Source of the DNA: Apostichopus japonicus
Lineage: Eukaryota > Echinodermata > Holothuroidea > Aspidochirotida > Stichopodidae
DNA length: 64,000 bases
Direction of reading: 5' to 3'
NCBI RefSeq assembly: GCF_037975245.1
Contig: NC_092579.1
Coordinates: 5,145,001 to 5,209,000 of the forward strand
The number at the start of each line of letters is the position of its first letter. Within the stretch, counting starts at the first letter, position 1. Positions 23,388 to 35,005 of this stretch are shown piece after piece. Under the pieces are notes generated by a model. It was not told the origin of the DNA, did no database searches, and was given only the letters and a program-made list of their open reading frames with translations. A program made the translations under genes and the position numbers.

Positions 23388-26300
23388 ATGGCCGCCACAA
23401 AAACCTCGTAAGATTTACTATTGTTTTCTTGTTTTATAAAAGATTCAAATGTGTTTATACCAGGCGATTATACATGGCAGTATAAGAAAAATATTGATTA
23501 TTTGTTTACTTTACATTCATCTATATACAAGCAATGTTGAATACTGAAAATCTTTCATAAACCGGGCTGTTCGTTCCTCAGATAACTTATGAAATGGAGG
23601 AAAGGGTTCAGTGACGAAGGGGTGGGGTAGGGGTGGGATGGGCGTGGTACAAACTCCTAAGGTTGGTAGGACATCACGGTGGCGTTGAATTGAAAAGGTA
23701 AAGTACAAAGCCATCTCAAATCGCCAATAAAATGGATCCTTTCTGCATTTCATGCCACGAATTCCATTATTTCCATTATTTTCAACGATATAGGACCTTT
23801 CAATTGATTAGTTTAATTTATCATCAAAAATGGCACTTCTTGATTACACTTTTCCTAAATGTCTCAACGAAAGGACCCGTTTTAAATAACAAAGAATGAC
23901 AAAGAACGGAACTTGTCAAAAATTGGCACTTCTAATCTATGAAACGGGGCACTTCTTAACGTTTGTGTTACAAAACAGGAGGAACTTGTATCCTCGGATT
24001 CCCCGCATCGGGTCAATCGCCCATGGATATAACACAAATGGTTATGTCAAAGCTTAGCCTGGTAGACATAAAGGGTTACTTTAAATACAAAATTAACTTA
24101 ATGTTTTGTATACTTTTAAAATACTCTGCTATCAGCCCATGTTGGATGTCTATAACACTTTTCATTTTAAAGAAATGGTCCTTTATACAAATGAGGTTCA
24201 ACACTTTGAAGTGACTGGACCGTATTTAGTCTCATACAGATACCATTAGGTCAGTTTCTCTGATACAACACAAGATTCACTGTGAAGACTTTTATGGCCT
24301 CCAATGCCATATGTTAAGATGCATTGCAAATTTGTCATGTAAAAAAGGTGTTAAACGTCATCCAAGGATGTGTTTTGCTTTTAGGGAGATCAAAGAACAT
24401 GTTTTGGTGAAGTTATTAGAATTTCTAAGCAATGGATTAACATAAAGACTTAGGATTGCACTGAGGCGCGACGCATTGATCTCTGGACCCGAGCATTCCA
24501 GAGTTTAAGCATATTTTGAAGGTAAGTATAAGGTAAGAAGGTAAATATAAGTGGAAAGCTGCGTAGCTATAAAAAACATTATTACCAGCAGTCAAATTTG
24601 TCCTTTTTTTCTCTTGGACTTAATATGTCAAAGAACTCAAGACTAAATTTCAGTCTGAAGTCAACCCGTGAAAACTTTAGACCAAAGTTGGCTTTCTTGA
24701 ATAGCGCCATCACTAAATGATTACCGGAGCCTTTCACAAAGTTAGCTTTCTTGAATGGCTCCACCACTTTTACACAACTTGCGGTATCTCTCTCTCCTCT
24801 TTCGGCGCTGAATTCAAATGTAATGCACTGCATGCGTGTTGTCGACAAACACAAGTTGAATCAGAAAGTTCCATCAGTACCGTACATACATATTGATAAC
24901 AACGAATATTGAAGATAATTAAATGTGTTCAAGCAAACTAAATATAGCCTATGCAATTTTATCAATTTGACTGAAACTGCTTATTAACAATTAAGGCATA
25001 TAGTCGGTGTAATTGTTATATGTGAGAGAAATTTTGTGAAAGGAATAGTTTCATATCCGTACAACACACAGTAATCAATTGGAAATGTTTTTCTACATTC
25101 TGACGTTTATTTAGACTTTAATAGGATACTTTAATAGGATTTTTTTTATTCGGTCGATTTTCCAGTTTATTGCACTTTATACCCCGTTTGCTATATATAA
25201 ATTCACGCAGCCATGTATTTTCTTCACGTTAGTGCGCGAAAAAGTTCTTCTTAATGGGAAACCATTGTAAGTCGTGGGTCTATAGGCCAGTATCCCGATA
25301 ATTCCTTATTATGAGGCTTTCAACGTCTCGTTTCTTATATCTTCGAGATTACCTTGTCGATTAATTTGCTCTGGACATCTGCCAATGTGGCCACGACTTT
25401 GTAATTCCATGCATAAATCAATAGCTTATTAAACATGCAGTGCCGTTTGCAAGACCTATACTAGGCAACTTCGCAGTTGTTCATCATTCTTTCGATCAAA
25501 AATCACTCTAAATTCTTCGTTACCATGGATACAGCCTCCAACCTTGACCTAACTTTACACGTTTTGCCTTCCACACACACAGAGTGTACACAACGATACC
25601 ACGATTCACTGTACAAGATGATTACGAGGTGTCGGTGATTGACGTGCTAGATACAGGCCGTTTGGCTGTCGCTGGATATAATGTCAAGACAAAATGCAGC
25701 TTTATCGATCTGTTTATGTTACAATTTGATCCTGATTCTCCAGAAAAACCGTTAATATTGACGTCAGAACCGTATTATTCTGAGGAATTTACCGAGTTTG
25801 GTTCAGAATGGCGGACTGTTTGTTTACTGGATGATCGTCTGTTTTTAACGTGTTGAAAGAATACGATAGCATTGTACGATAGTAGTAATGGCGGTCTGGT
25901 CAATCAAGGGAAGTTTAACGGTACAGCCACGTGTATGACAACCAGAGATGTGTTAGTGTATGTCGGTTTAATATCCAAAGAGGTGATTGTCTTAGATTCG
26001 AGAGAATTGAGAATAAAGAAGACAATCACCTTAACAGGATTAGAAGGAGGAGACTGGCCCAGGGATATAGCAGTTAGTAATAATAAACTGTTTATCTGTA
26101 CAGCCGGTGGGAGAGCTTTAATGTATAATAGTGAGGGAGAAATAGAACAGGAATATACAAACACACATTATGGAGATGCACTGAGTATAACAGTCAGTGA
26201 AGAGAAAGGATTAATATTTATATTATGGGAGGGTGGTGGTGGGAGTACACAAGTTGTTGTTTACTCTCTATCTGGGGGTCATTCTTCCATCTCTGGGGGT

Positions 26301-26437
26301 CATTCTTCCATCTCTGGGGGTCATATCTTGGCTTCTTTTAAAGTTCCTGATGATTCCCAGAGAATCAGGATCAATAATAACATAAACAGATTGTTTTTGG
26401 TGACCCGGGAAACTGGAGAAGTATATGAATATCACAC
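23388..26437 (+). pseudogene. Beta-propeller-like gene with an in-frame stop (possible two-exon reading)
   Basis: The main exon runs from an acceptor at 25,582 (CACACACAG before it) to a donor at 26,437 (CACACA|GTAAGT). It reads as successive four-strand blade-like units: GYNVKTKCSFIDLFML, VCLLDDRLFLTC, NTIALYD, VYVGLISKEVIVLDS, IAVSNNKLFICTAGGRALMY, and ITVSEEKGLIFILWEG. This is the pattern of NHL/WD-type propellers of TRIM-NHL-like proteins. A TGA at 25,854-25,856 interrupts the frame after LFLTC; the frame is otherwise open on both sides. A 21-bp unit (SGGHSSI) is repeated at about 26,271-26,325. A tiny first exon ATGGCCGCCACAAAAACCTC at 23,388-23,407 with a GTAAGA donor joins in phase, but this is speculative. 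No downstream exon was found. Confidence 0.5.
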
Positions 26438-26696
26438 AGTAAGTACTAATAAAGGATATATAGGCCTGTGGTAAAAATTAGGACTTTTTATCACTTTTAT
26501 TCAAACAATCCTTTGAATGAAGATCAACTAATTTGGTTTCATTCAATGCGAACAAGTTAGGAGAAGACAATCTTAGATGTTTTGAGATCTACTTTGCAAA
26601 ATTTAAAGAAAAATAAGGACATTTTTGGTTCCTTGCTTTAGCAAAAGGAACCTATGCTGTCAGGTTTGTGTGTGTGTGTATGTATGTGTGTATGCA

Positions 26697-27239
26697 TGTA
26701 TGTATGTATGTATGTATGTATGTATGTATGTATGTATGTATGTATGTATGTATGTATGTATGTATGTATGTATGTATGTATGTATGTATGTATGTATGTA
26801 TGTATGTATGTATGTATGTATGTATGTATGTATGTATGTATGTATGTATGTATGTATGTATGTATGTATGTATGTATGTATGTATGTATGTATGTATGTA
26901 TGTATGTATGTATGTATGTATGTATGTATGTATGTATGTATGTATGTATGTATGTATGTATGTATGTATGTATGTATGTATGTATGTATGTATGTATGTA
27001 TGTATGTATGTATGTATGTATGTATGTATGTATGTATGTATGTATGTATGTATGTATGTATGTATGTATGTATGTATGTATGTATGTATGTATGTATGTA
27101 TGTATGTATGTATGTATGTATGTATGTATGTATGTATGTATGTATGTATGTATGTATGTATGTATGTATGTATGTATGTATGTATGTATGTATGTATGTA
27201 TGTATGTATGTATGTATGTATGTATGTATGTATGTATGT
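26697..27239. repeat. TGTA microsatellite, ~540 bp
   Basis: An essentially perfect TGTA tetranucleotide run of about 135 units, flanked by TG-rich sequence. It creates >200-codon ORFs in several frames on both strands (MYVC and HTYI repeats) that are not genes. Confidence 0.98.
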
Positions 27240-27449
27240 GTGCTTGTGTGTATGTGCTGTTATTTTGTATTCTGATTAAGGACTTGAACAAACCAATTCC
27301 AGGTTCTCGGATATGATTTTAAAAGAATCACTACGTCTTTGCACGAATTATATTGTTATGTGGTATTATTAAAGTTAGGGAACGTGGATTAGAACAATGG
27401 AATAAACAAAGAGGACCTTGGTCTGAATGTAAAACACAGCTGTGTGTGT

Positions 27450-28280
27450 ATGAAGCCCTAACTTGTAAACATGATATATCAAGATGGGTAACTGGAACCT
27501 CAGCAATTCTTATATTTGGCATGTGGCTTCCCCATAATTAGTGCAAGAACCCTATTGTTTTGGGTGAAGGTCAAAGGTCAGCAGAGGGAAAGTAGTGGAA
27601 ATCACAAAACACTGTTTCCCTAGGACCAGAACATCAAAGGAGCTCTGTACATCCAAGGTAGGATAGCCGTATGTAATGAAAGGTTTTTACACTTGATGTA
27701 TGTCAGAGTTCATTTAAGGTCACCAGGGTTCAAAACGTGAAATCATTGTAACCATGCTATCTCCATATAGGAAAATGAATTGGCTGTAATATTTGCATGT
27801 TACCTCCCTATAAAGAGTACAAGAACCGGATTGTTTTGGGTGGAGGTCTGAGGTCATTTGGGGTTCGCAGAGGGAAAAATGTGAAAATCTCAAAAATGCT
27901 GTATCTTCAGAACCAGAACGTCAATGGAGGTCATATACATTGTATGGTTGCCTTACATAGTGTAAAGTTTTTGCACAATTTGGTGAAGGTCAAAGTTCAT
28001 TTAAGGTCACCAGGGGTCAAAATTTGAAATACTTGTAAATACGATATCTCCAGATCGGAAACTTTATTTGCTCTCATATTTGTTATGTGGCTTCCCTATA
28101 GTGAGTATAAGAAACCTATTATTTGTAAACATGACATTCCAAGATAGGTTACAGCATATAGAGCTCCTACTTTGCATCTTTCTTATAGAGTACAAGATGT
28201 GCGGATGTCATAGGTCATTTAGGGTCAGCAAAGGTGCAGATTTCAAAATATCAAATGGATCTCATCAGGTTAAGTATTAT
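27450..28280 (+). repeat. AGGTCA-rich interspersed repeat array, plus orientation
   Basis: Degenerate tandem units carry phrases like ATGATATCTCMAGAT, GTGAAGGTCAAAGGTCA and AAGGTCACCAGGG (27,566, 27,716, 27,846, 27,985, 28,208). The family belongs with the array at 28,360-29,110, which is in the opposite orientation. Confidence 0.75.
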
Positions 28281-28359
28281 TAAACCAGAATGCAAAAATG
28301 CATTGTGGTTTCAATAATTTAACATGAGCAGTTTTCTTCATGAATCAGATTATCTGACG

Positions 28360-29110
28360 TATGTTTACAAGGGTTTCACAATTTGACCTCTAATAACCCC
28401 AAATAACCTACTGTATTGACCTCCACCAAAAACATTAGGCTTCTTTAACTCAATGTGGTACTTCTACACACTAAATAAGATTGTCGGCCCAAGCTTCCAG
28501 TATTGAGATATCGTGATTACAAGGTTTTCACAAATTGACCCTTGGTGAACCCAAATGACCTTTGACTTCAAACAAAAACAATAGGCTTCTTTCACTTAAT
28601 GTGGTACTTCTACACCCTAAATATGAGGTCCTCCCAAGCTTTCCTTCTTGAGATATCGTGTTTACAAGGTTTTCACAATTTGAACCCCTCGTGACCCCAA
28701 ATGACCTTTGACTTCAAACAAAAACAATAGGCTTCTTTTACGCAATGTGGTACTTCTACAAACTAAGTATGAAGTTAGTCTGACCTTCCCTTTTAGAGAT
28801 ATCATGTTTACAAGGTTTTCACAATTTCACCTCTGGTGACCTTAAATGACCTTTGAACTCCACCAAAAACACAAGATTTTTGTAATTGATGTGGTACTTC
28901 TACACACTAAGTATGAAGTTGATCCGACCTTCCTTTCTTGAGATATTGTGTTTACAAGGTTTTCACAATTTGACCCCTGGTGACCCTAAATGACCGTTTT
29001 TAACCCCACGAAAAACAATAGGCTTCTTTCAGTCAACGTGGTACTTCTACACATAAAATATTAAATTGGTCTGATCTTCCCTTCTTGAGATATCGTGTTT
29101 ATAAGCTGGG
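28360..29110 (-). repeat. ~145-bp tandem repeat with TGACC motifs, five copies
   Basis: Units start near 28,365, 28,509, 28,654, 28,799 and 28,944. Each contains TTTACAAGGTTTTCACAATT, then TGACC...TGACC(T), AACAATAGGCTTCTTT, GTGGTACTTCTACA and CTTGAGATATCGTG. The array ends in a CA-rich tail at 29,115-29,150, the typical boundary of this family. Confidence 0.9.
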
Positions 29111-30700
29111 CGTCACAAACACGCACACAAACACACGCACATACGCCATCATGAATGCAAAGGTTATGATTGTCATCGAAACCAAAACTGCAAAGTCAGC
29201 TCTTTGTTGTTAGACTGGGCATGCAAAATAAACTACAGACGACAAACAATGTTCCTCTGTCTTTCTTTTCTTGTTGTGGTATTAAGTCACATGATTCTCT
29301 GTCATCAAACCATGTAAGCACTGACTCTATTTAGATTTATCCTGCCCTCCATCTCCAGTATAACAGTGTTATTAGCGTGCAAATACTCTTGAGCTACATA
29401 TGTATCTAAGACAAGTAAACACTGGGAGGGGTTACCCTCTGGTTACAGTACTGTTGATGTAACTGCTCATCTACACAACAGTGATACCATAACAACTTTA
29501 ACTGTCACTGTTTTAAAACATTGCAACGGCCTTTTACATGATATTGAAAAATGATTCAAAGTCATAAATATCCTCTTCAGATTTTAGGGAGGTGTGATCT
29601 ACCTCACTTGATGACATGAAAGTAGATCACATTATAAGGCGAAAATGGGTAAGGCTTTTATTTTCTACATATTTTACAAGAAAGACATTGGAGGTGTTGA
29701 TATGTTTTATGTTATTTGCTTGTTGACCCCAGCACACTTTGTCAGTTTGAAATGAGATTCTTATCCAACAGAATGTCACTATACAGTATATAACAGACAT
29801 TTACGGTTAATGATATTTGTTGCTTTAGTTTGGATAAAGACGATGTTGACATTTTCTTTTCTGTGTCAGAAAATGCTTGATCTGCATTTGTGAGACCATG
29901 TATTAATGCAATTATTAATGTATTAAGGCAATTACGTTTGTGTTGCTAAGGAACAGCGAATCCTGTCTTCTGCTACTTATGTCAATTTACACTATGCATG
30001 CACAGTCCCAATATGCTGAATGTATTTCATATGCAGTCCAATCTTTTAAAAGGAACTAGCAACTTTGCAATTGAAAAATTACAGTAAACACTGATATGTG
30101 CATTACTTAGCTAAAATTCTGGGTTTGCTAAGTTTTTTTTCAGGACTGTGGTAGTTATCCATTGATTAGTTGTTGAAGGGATACATCAATACAAGACGTA
30201 GGATCGAAGTTGAGTGCTACCACATCACATGACCCTCTATGGTTATTATATCTTTATTTTCAGACATCTTCTAATTGACATTCTCAAGCTTGACTAATCT
30301 CCTGGTTAAATGTGTATATGATCGACTCCCAAATGACCTCAGTTAAATTGCTCTAAATTTGTTTCATATATACAACCAATACCTATATGAGTTAGTTTGT
30401 TTGTATTAATAGTGATCACATGACTACCGGACGGGTATGTGCTATCCTGTACACCATGTCCTTTCACAAAATGTCATGCTGAAACCAAAAGCCTATTACT
30501 GACCACATCCCTAACTAGAAAGAAAGGTTTTCAGAAATTAAATTCTGCTAGCCTTAAACAAGTCTCTCTTGAAAAACAAAATTATCCAGCTATAGTGCGT
30601 TTAAGGTTTCTACACTTTCCTGATCTTTGACCTTCACAAAGAATTACTGGGCTCTTGAACTCATTATAGCAAAGTAATATGTCACTATGAAATCTGATCA
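29111..30700. other. Non-coding stretch
   Basis: No exon with supporting splice sites was recognised. The sequence is AT-rich, with no tandem structure visible. Confidence 0.35.
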
Positions 30701-31250
30701 AGCTGCCTATCTTATGATGTCATGTTTATAATTTCCAGAATGTAACCTATGCTGAACCCAAATGACCTGTACCCTCCACCCAAAACAAAAGGGTTTGTGC
30801 TCATTATAGAGAAGCAATGGCCATATCTACCAGCTACTGCAGCTTTCTATCTGGAAATATCATATTTAAATAGCGTTCACGTTTTCACACCTGGTGACCT
30901 TAAATGCTTTCTGACCTACATGAATTTGTGTACAAACTATACAATACACAAGGCTATCATACCATGCATACATTAGCTGCTCTCATTTTATGGTTCTGGA
31001 GATATATCACTTTGATATATTCACATTTTGCCCTTTACTGACCCCAAATGACCATTCACCTCCACCACAAACAATAGGTTTTGCTTAACTTATTACAGGA
31101 AATCCATAAGCCACATATAAGAATTGAACACGCTACCTTCCGTGAGATACAGTATCATGGTTACACGATTGTCACACTATTTTCCATCTGTTGACCTCAA
31201 ATGACCATTGAAATTCACAAAATACATTACAGATCGTCTGCTCACCAAGT
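30701..31250 (-). repeat. Further AGGTCA-family repeat units (minus orientation)
   Basis: TGACCTGTACCCTCCACC (30,765), GGTGACCTTAAATG (30,893), TGACCCCAAATGACC (31,037) and TTGACCTCAAATGACC (31,191) mark diverged units of the array seen at 28.4-29.1 kb. A truncated LINE is inserted next to it at 31,343. Confidence 0.6.
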
Positions 31251-31342
31251 TTGAACTCCCTGAAACTTCCACTTTTGAATAATTGTGCGAACAATGCTTT
31301 CAGAATTTGACGTAAATTACCTTTCACCAATACCAACAACAA

Positions 31343-32072
31343 CAGAGCATTGTCAATTACCACACAGCTATTGCGGAGACTGTAGCGTGGTGTGAAACCA
31401 ATTACCTTTTTATTAACAGCTCCAAAACCAAGGAATTAATTGTCGATTTCCGTTCAGTTCAGATGCATGATCCAGTTATAATTAATGATAGTGAGGTTGA
31501 GGTTGTGTCAGATTTTAAATATTTAGGACTCATATTTAATCATACTCTCACTTGGGACTCTCATATAGGCTCAACACTTGCGAAAGTAAAGCAGCGGCTA
31601 TATTGTATTTATAGGTTGGGAGGATTTGGTCTAGAATATGAGAAACAGCTTTGGCTCTTCCGTTCCATGGTGCTTTCACTCATGGTCTATTGTGCTCCTG
31701 TGTGGCTCTCTTCCTGTTTCAAGACTCAACTCAATTTGATTAACAGACATTTCAGAAAGTATTATTCTATAGATGATCAGTACATTGAAGAAATTGTACT
31801 TCATTATGTAAGAGGGATTTTGGCTGATCCTGACCATCCTCTCCATAAGTATTACACCACTCCACGTAGGTTGTATACCCTACCTCGTATGCGTACTGAA
31901 CGCTTTAGACATTCTTTTTTACCGAGGAGTATAAAGCTATTGAACTGTCATATAACTAGATGATATTTTTATCATATTTTTGTATATATATTTTGCATAT
32001 TTTTAAGCTGCGGAATCCATTTTATTATATCTTCATTTTATGATTGATATCAATAAATTTTACTTTACTTTA
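31343..32072 (+). mobile_element. 5'-truncated non-LTR retrotransposon (CR1/L2/Jockey-type)
   Basis: One frame reads AWCETNYLFINSSKTKELIV, then a DFKYLGLIF motif with TWDSHI, then KVKQRLYCIYRLGGFG. These are the conserved segments after the catalytic YxDD of LINE reverse transcriptases. It ends with MRTERFRHSFLPRSIKLLN, stop at 31,961. A 3' UTR with AATAAA (32,051) and a TTTACT-type simple tail to about 32,072 follows. The catalytic core is absent, so the copy is dead on arrival. Confidence 0.8.
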
Positions 32073-32290
32073 CAACCCCAAACCAGTTCTATATAAGGGG
32101 AACCTACATACCAAATATGAAATGTACCACAGTTATCCTTCTGAAGTTTACAAACAAATGTTTACAGCGTTTACAAACGTTTACAAACAAATGTCACATA
32201 CACACACATAATACACACGCCATCACCATCGCTTAGATTCCTTCTGCCTTCGGCAAGGTCAAATAGATTTAACCTGTTTCCATGATACTC
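32073..32290. repeat. End of an AGGTCA-family element
   Basis: ACACACACATAATACACAC followed by GCCATCACCATCGC and CCTTCGGCAAGGTCA is the recurring border of this repeat family; compare 29,115-29,160. Confidence 0.5.
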
Positions 32291-32524
32291 CTTGATTTAT
32301 TTACACCTCTGGCGAGCTAACTTGACTTTAATATCTTAACAAAATTGACAGTTTGACAATACATCCTACACTACTTAAATTGATTCAAGTCACCCCCCCC
32401 CCCCGGATACTTGAAAAGCTGCACATGGGACTATGTAAGGATACACAGACTTTACATAATGAAACACAATAATGTCTGGAAATTTATTACAAGCAGCAGC
32501 AATGATCTTTTCATTGTTACCTAC

Positions 32525-35005
32525 CTGCCAAAGTTGATCCCTGTGATATGTCTAGAGTTTCACGTTCTCCAAGAAGGGTTTCTTCCTCCGCAACAGAAGC
32601 GGAGTAAGCCTGCAAATAAACAAAATAAGAAAGATATGTTATATGGTTTACTGACACATTAAAAATAGAACCTCAGCTTTCATGTCTGTCACCTGTCAAG
32701 TTACACCAATTCAGTCTTTAGTTGATAAAAGCAACTGATTTAGTATAGGTGAATGTACTCATTACTCACTTCACACTACTTGTTATCAAATGTAGCATGA
32801 CTTTGAACATTTGTTTTTAACTCATTGAACTATTTCTGTAAAGCTCAAGATTATGTTGTTACTTGTAACACCTTTAACAGTGGAACGTTTGATCATAAAT
32901 TCAACACAGTAATGGTCTCATCACAATATTTTGCTAACTTTACACACACACACTTCTTTTGCTACTGATGGTATACTGGCTACAGATACACACTGTTCTA
33001 TATTCATAATTCACTTACTATTTACTTAATCATAGTACTTACCAATTGTTGCTGATTCAAGGCTTCCCTAGTCTGCTTCAGGACCTCTTGTAAAGCCATG
33101 GATTCTTTGGCATATTCCAGTTGAGACTTCACAAGTTCATCTTTTGTAGCCCTTAGACTTGATTTAGCCTCTTCGTGCTCCTGTCATGTAAACAACACAG
33201 TGAATGAAACAAGAAGGATGAACCTCCCACTGGTTACTTGCCACAAATTAAAGTTTATACCAACATTGGAGTAGCATATGTCTGAAGGGAACATTATTCA
33301 AGTTGACAAATTTCTTCACACTTAGTTTTAGGCAGGCTGAAATGATTACCTTTTGACTTTTACTTGAGGGTGTGACGATATTGCAAAATTACTACCTTGC
33401 TCAGAGAAAATCACAAGTTTAATTTAGTGCTGAAAATTGTGACCTAACTTTCAAAAGGAAAGTTCCAGGAATGGTGGAACTACTGTTCTAGAAGAAGGAA
33501 AGTAGGCCTATCACATTGAAGGATAGACGTTCAGTTATATCAATTAGATTAATTAATTACATGTTTCAATGTCTTCAGCTTGTTTTCAGTTGTATCCAAT
33601 CTATCTCTGAAGTGTTGTCTTTCTTCCTCTGTTGTCTTTAGTCTTCCAGTCAGCTGTTGTCTTTCCTCCTCTGTTGTCTTCAATGTATCTTTGAATTGTT
33701 GTCTTTCCTCCTCTGTTGTCTTTAGTCTTCTAGTCAGCTGTTGTCTTTCGTCCTCTGTTGTCTTAAGTCTTCCAGTCAGCTGTTGTCTTTCCTCCTCTGT
33801 TGTCTTCAATGTGTCTTTGAATTGTTGTCTTTCCTCCTCTGTTGTCTTTAGTCTTCCAGTCAGCTGTTGTCTTTCCTCCTCTGTTGTCTTTAGTCTTCCA
33901 GTGAGTTGCTGTCTTTCTTCCTCTGTTGCCTTCAATGTGTCTTTGAATTGTTGTCTTTCCTCCTCTGTTGTCTTAAGTCTTCCAGTCAGCTGTTGTCTTT
34001 CCTCCTCTGTTGTCTTCAATGTATCTTTGAATTGTTGTCTTTCCTTCTCTGTTGTCTTCAATGTATCTTTGAATTGTCATGAATACATCCATATATTAAA
34101 TTACATATATCCATATATTAAATTTCAAAAGGAAAGGAAATAACAAAATTTTACCAATCTTGTCTGCACTTATCTCAAATGAAACCTTTGATTGAGTATA
34201 TCCCATAATTTACAAGACTTATGCAAGTCTTCCACCCATGAGACTTAGTTATGTTAATAAACATAGTTCAATATATCTTAATAATTTATGCAGTAAAAAC
34301 TTCCAGGAAAATATTGTGACAAACTTGCACCAAATTTTGGTCCAACATTAGCATGTTATATGAGGTGACCATGCAATCTTTCACTTTCTTTGGTGTTGAT
34401 ATTGGCCCTGCTTCTGAGCAATTGAACAAAGTCAAGCCCCTTCAATGATCCTCCAACATATATAGGATAAGTTACAGACTTAGGCAAATATTTGACTGTA
34501 ATGCAAGCCCTTGACATTGAATGAAATGTTTTCTTGCCTACTTATTTATCAGATTATACTATTCAAATTGTATTAATGGAGGGTCCTTCTCCTAACAACT
34601 ATGGGTTAATTAACTTAAGTGAATATAATGGTATATTCCCTCAAATTGCAGTTATTTATTTTGTGGGCAACACATTTGTATGTTTTGCGATTCATAACAT
34701 ATTTAACTTGTTAAGCTATCTGATATAAACATACCTCGAGCTTGTTGGTAGACAGCCAATACTGCCACTACTTTACTCAGACCTTTGTCAGAGCATGCTG
34801 TCATTAAATGGTGGATGTCATCAAAAGAAACCTTCCCTGCCTCTCTGAGATGGTGGACAAGAGATGAAAAGGGTGCATCACTCTTAATAATGTCCTTTGA
34901 TTCCTTAGCTGGAACCTTAAGATAGTCAAGTAGCTTCTGACAGTCATATTTGTCAATCATTGACTCTGAGTTCATCATGAGGTTACCAAAAGTTAGGATG
35001 GCACT
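32525..35005 (-). CDS. DED-like death-fold plus coiled-coil protein (3' end not found)
   Basis: The minus-strand exons are 35,005-34,735, 34,066-33,561, 33,180-33,043 and 32,609-32,525. All have GT/AG borders and matching phases (G|AT joining exons 1 and 2, then phase 0). Exon 1 (ATG at 34,978 or an upstream acceptor at 35,006) encodes a six-helix death-fold-like segment: DCQKLLDYLKVPAKE, FSSLVHHLREAGKVSFDDI, KVVAVLAVYQQAR. Its closest pattern is a death effector domain. Exon 2 is eleven 14-residue repeats of the type KTTEEERQQLTGRL or KTTEEERQQFKDTL (two heptads each), predicting a long coiled coil. Exon 3 continues the coil (DELVKSQLEYAKESMALQ). Later exons were not found. It lies head to head with the ZU5-UPA gene. 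A role as oligomerising death-fold adaptor is inference. Confidence 0.75.

Noticed and set aside
25854-25856. TGA as a selenocysteine codon
   Set aside because: No selenoprotein family resemblance and no SECIS-like element was recognised. A plain nonsense change is simpler.
26625-27316. ORFs over 200 codons on both strands
   Set aside because: They are translations of the TGTA microsatellite.
33580-34143. Plus-strand ORF of 187 codons with repeated SSVVFSLPVSCC
   Set aside because: Antisense shadow of the minus-strand coiled-coil exon, which has splice sites and phase support.
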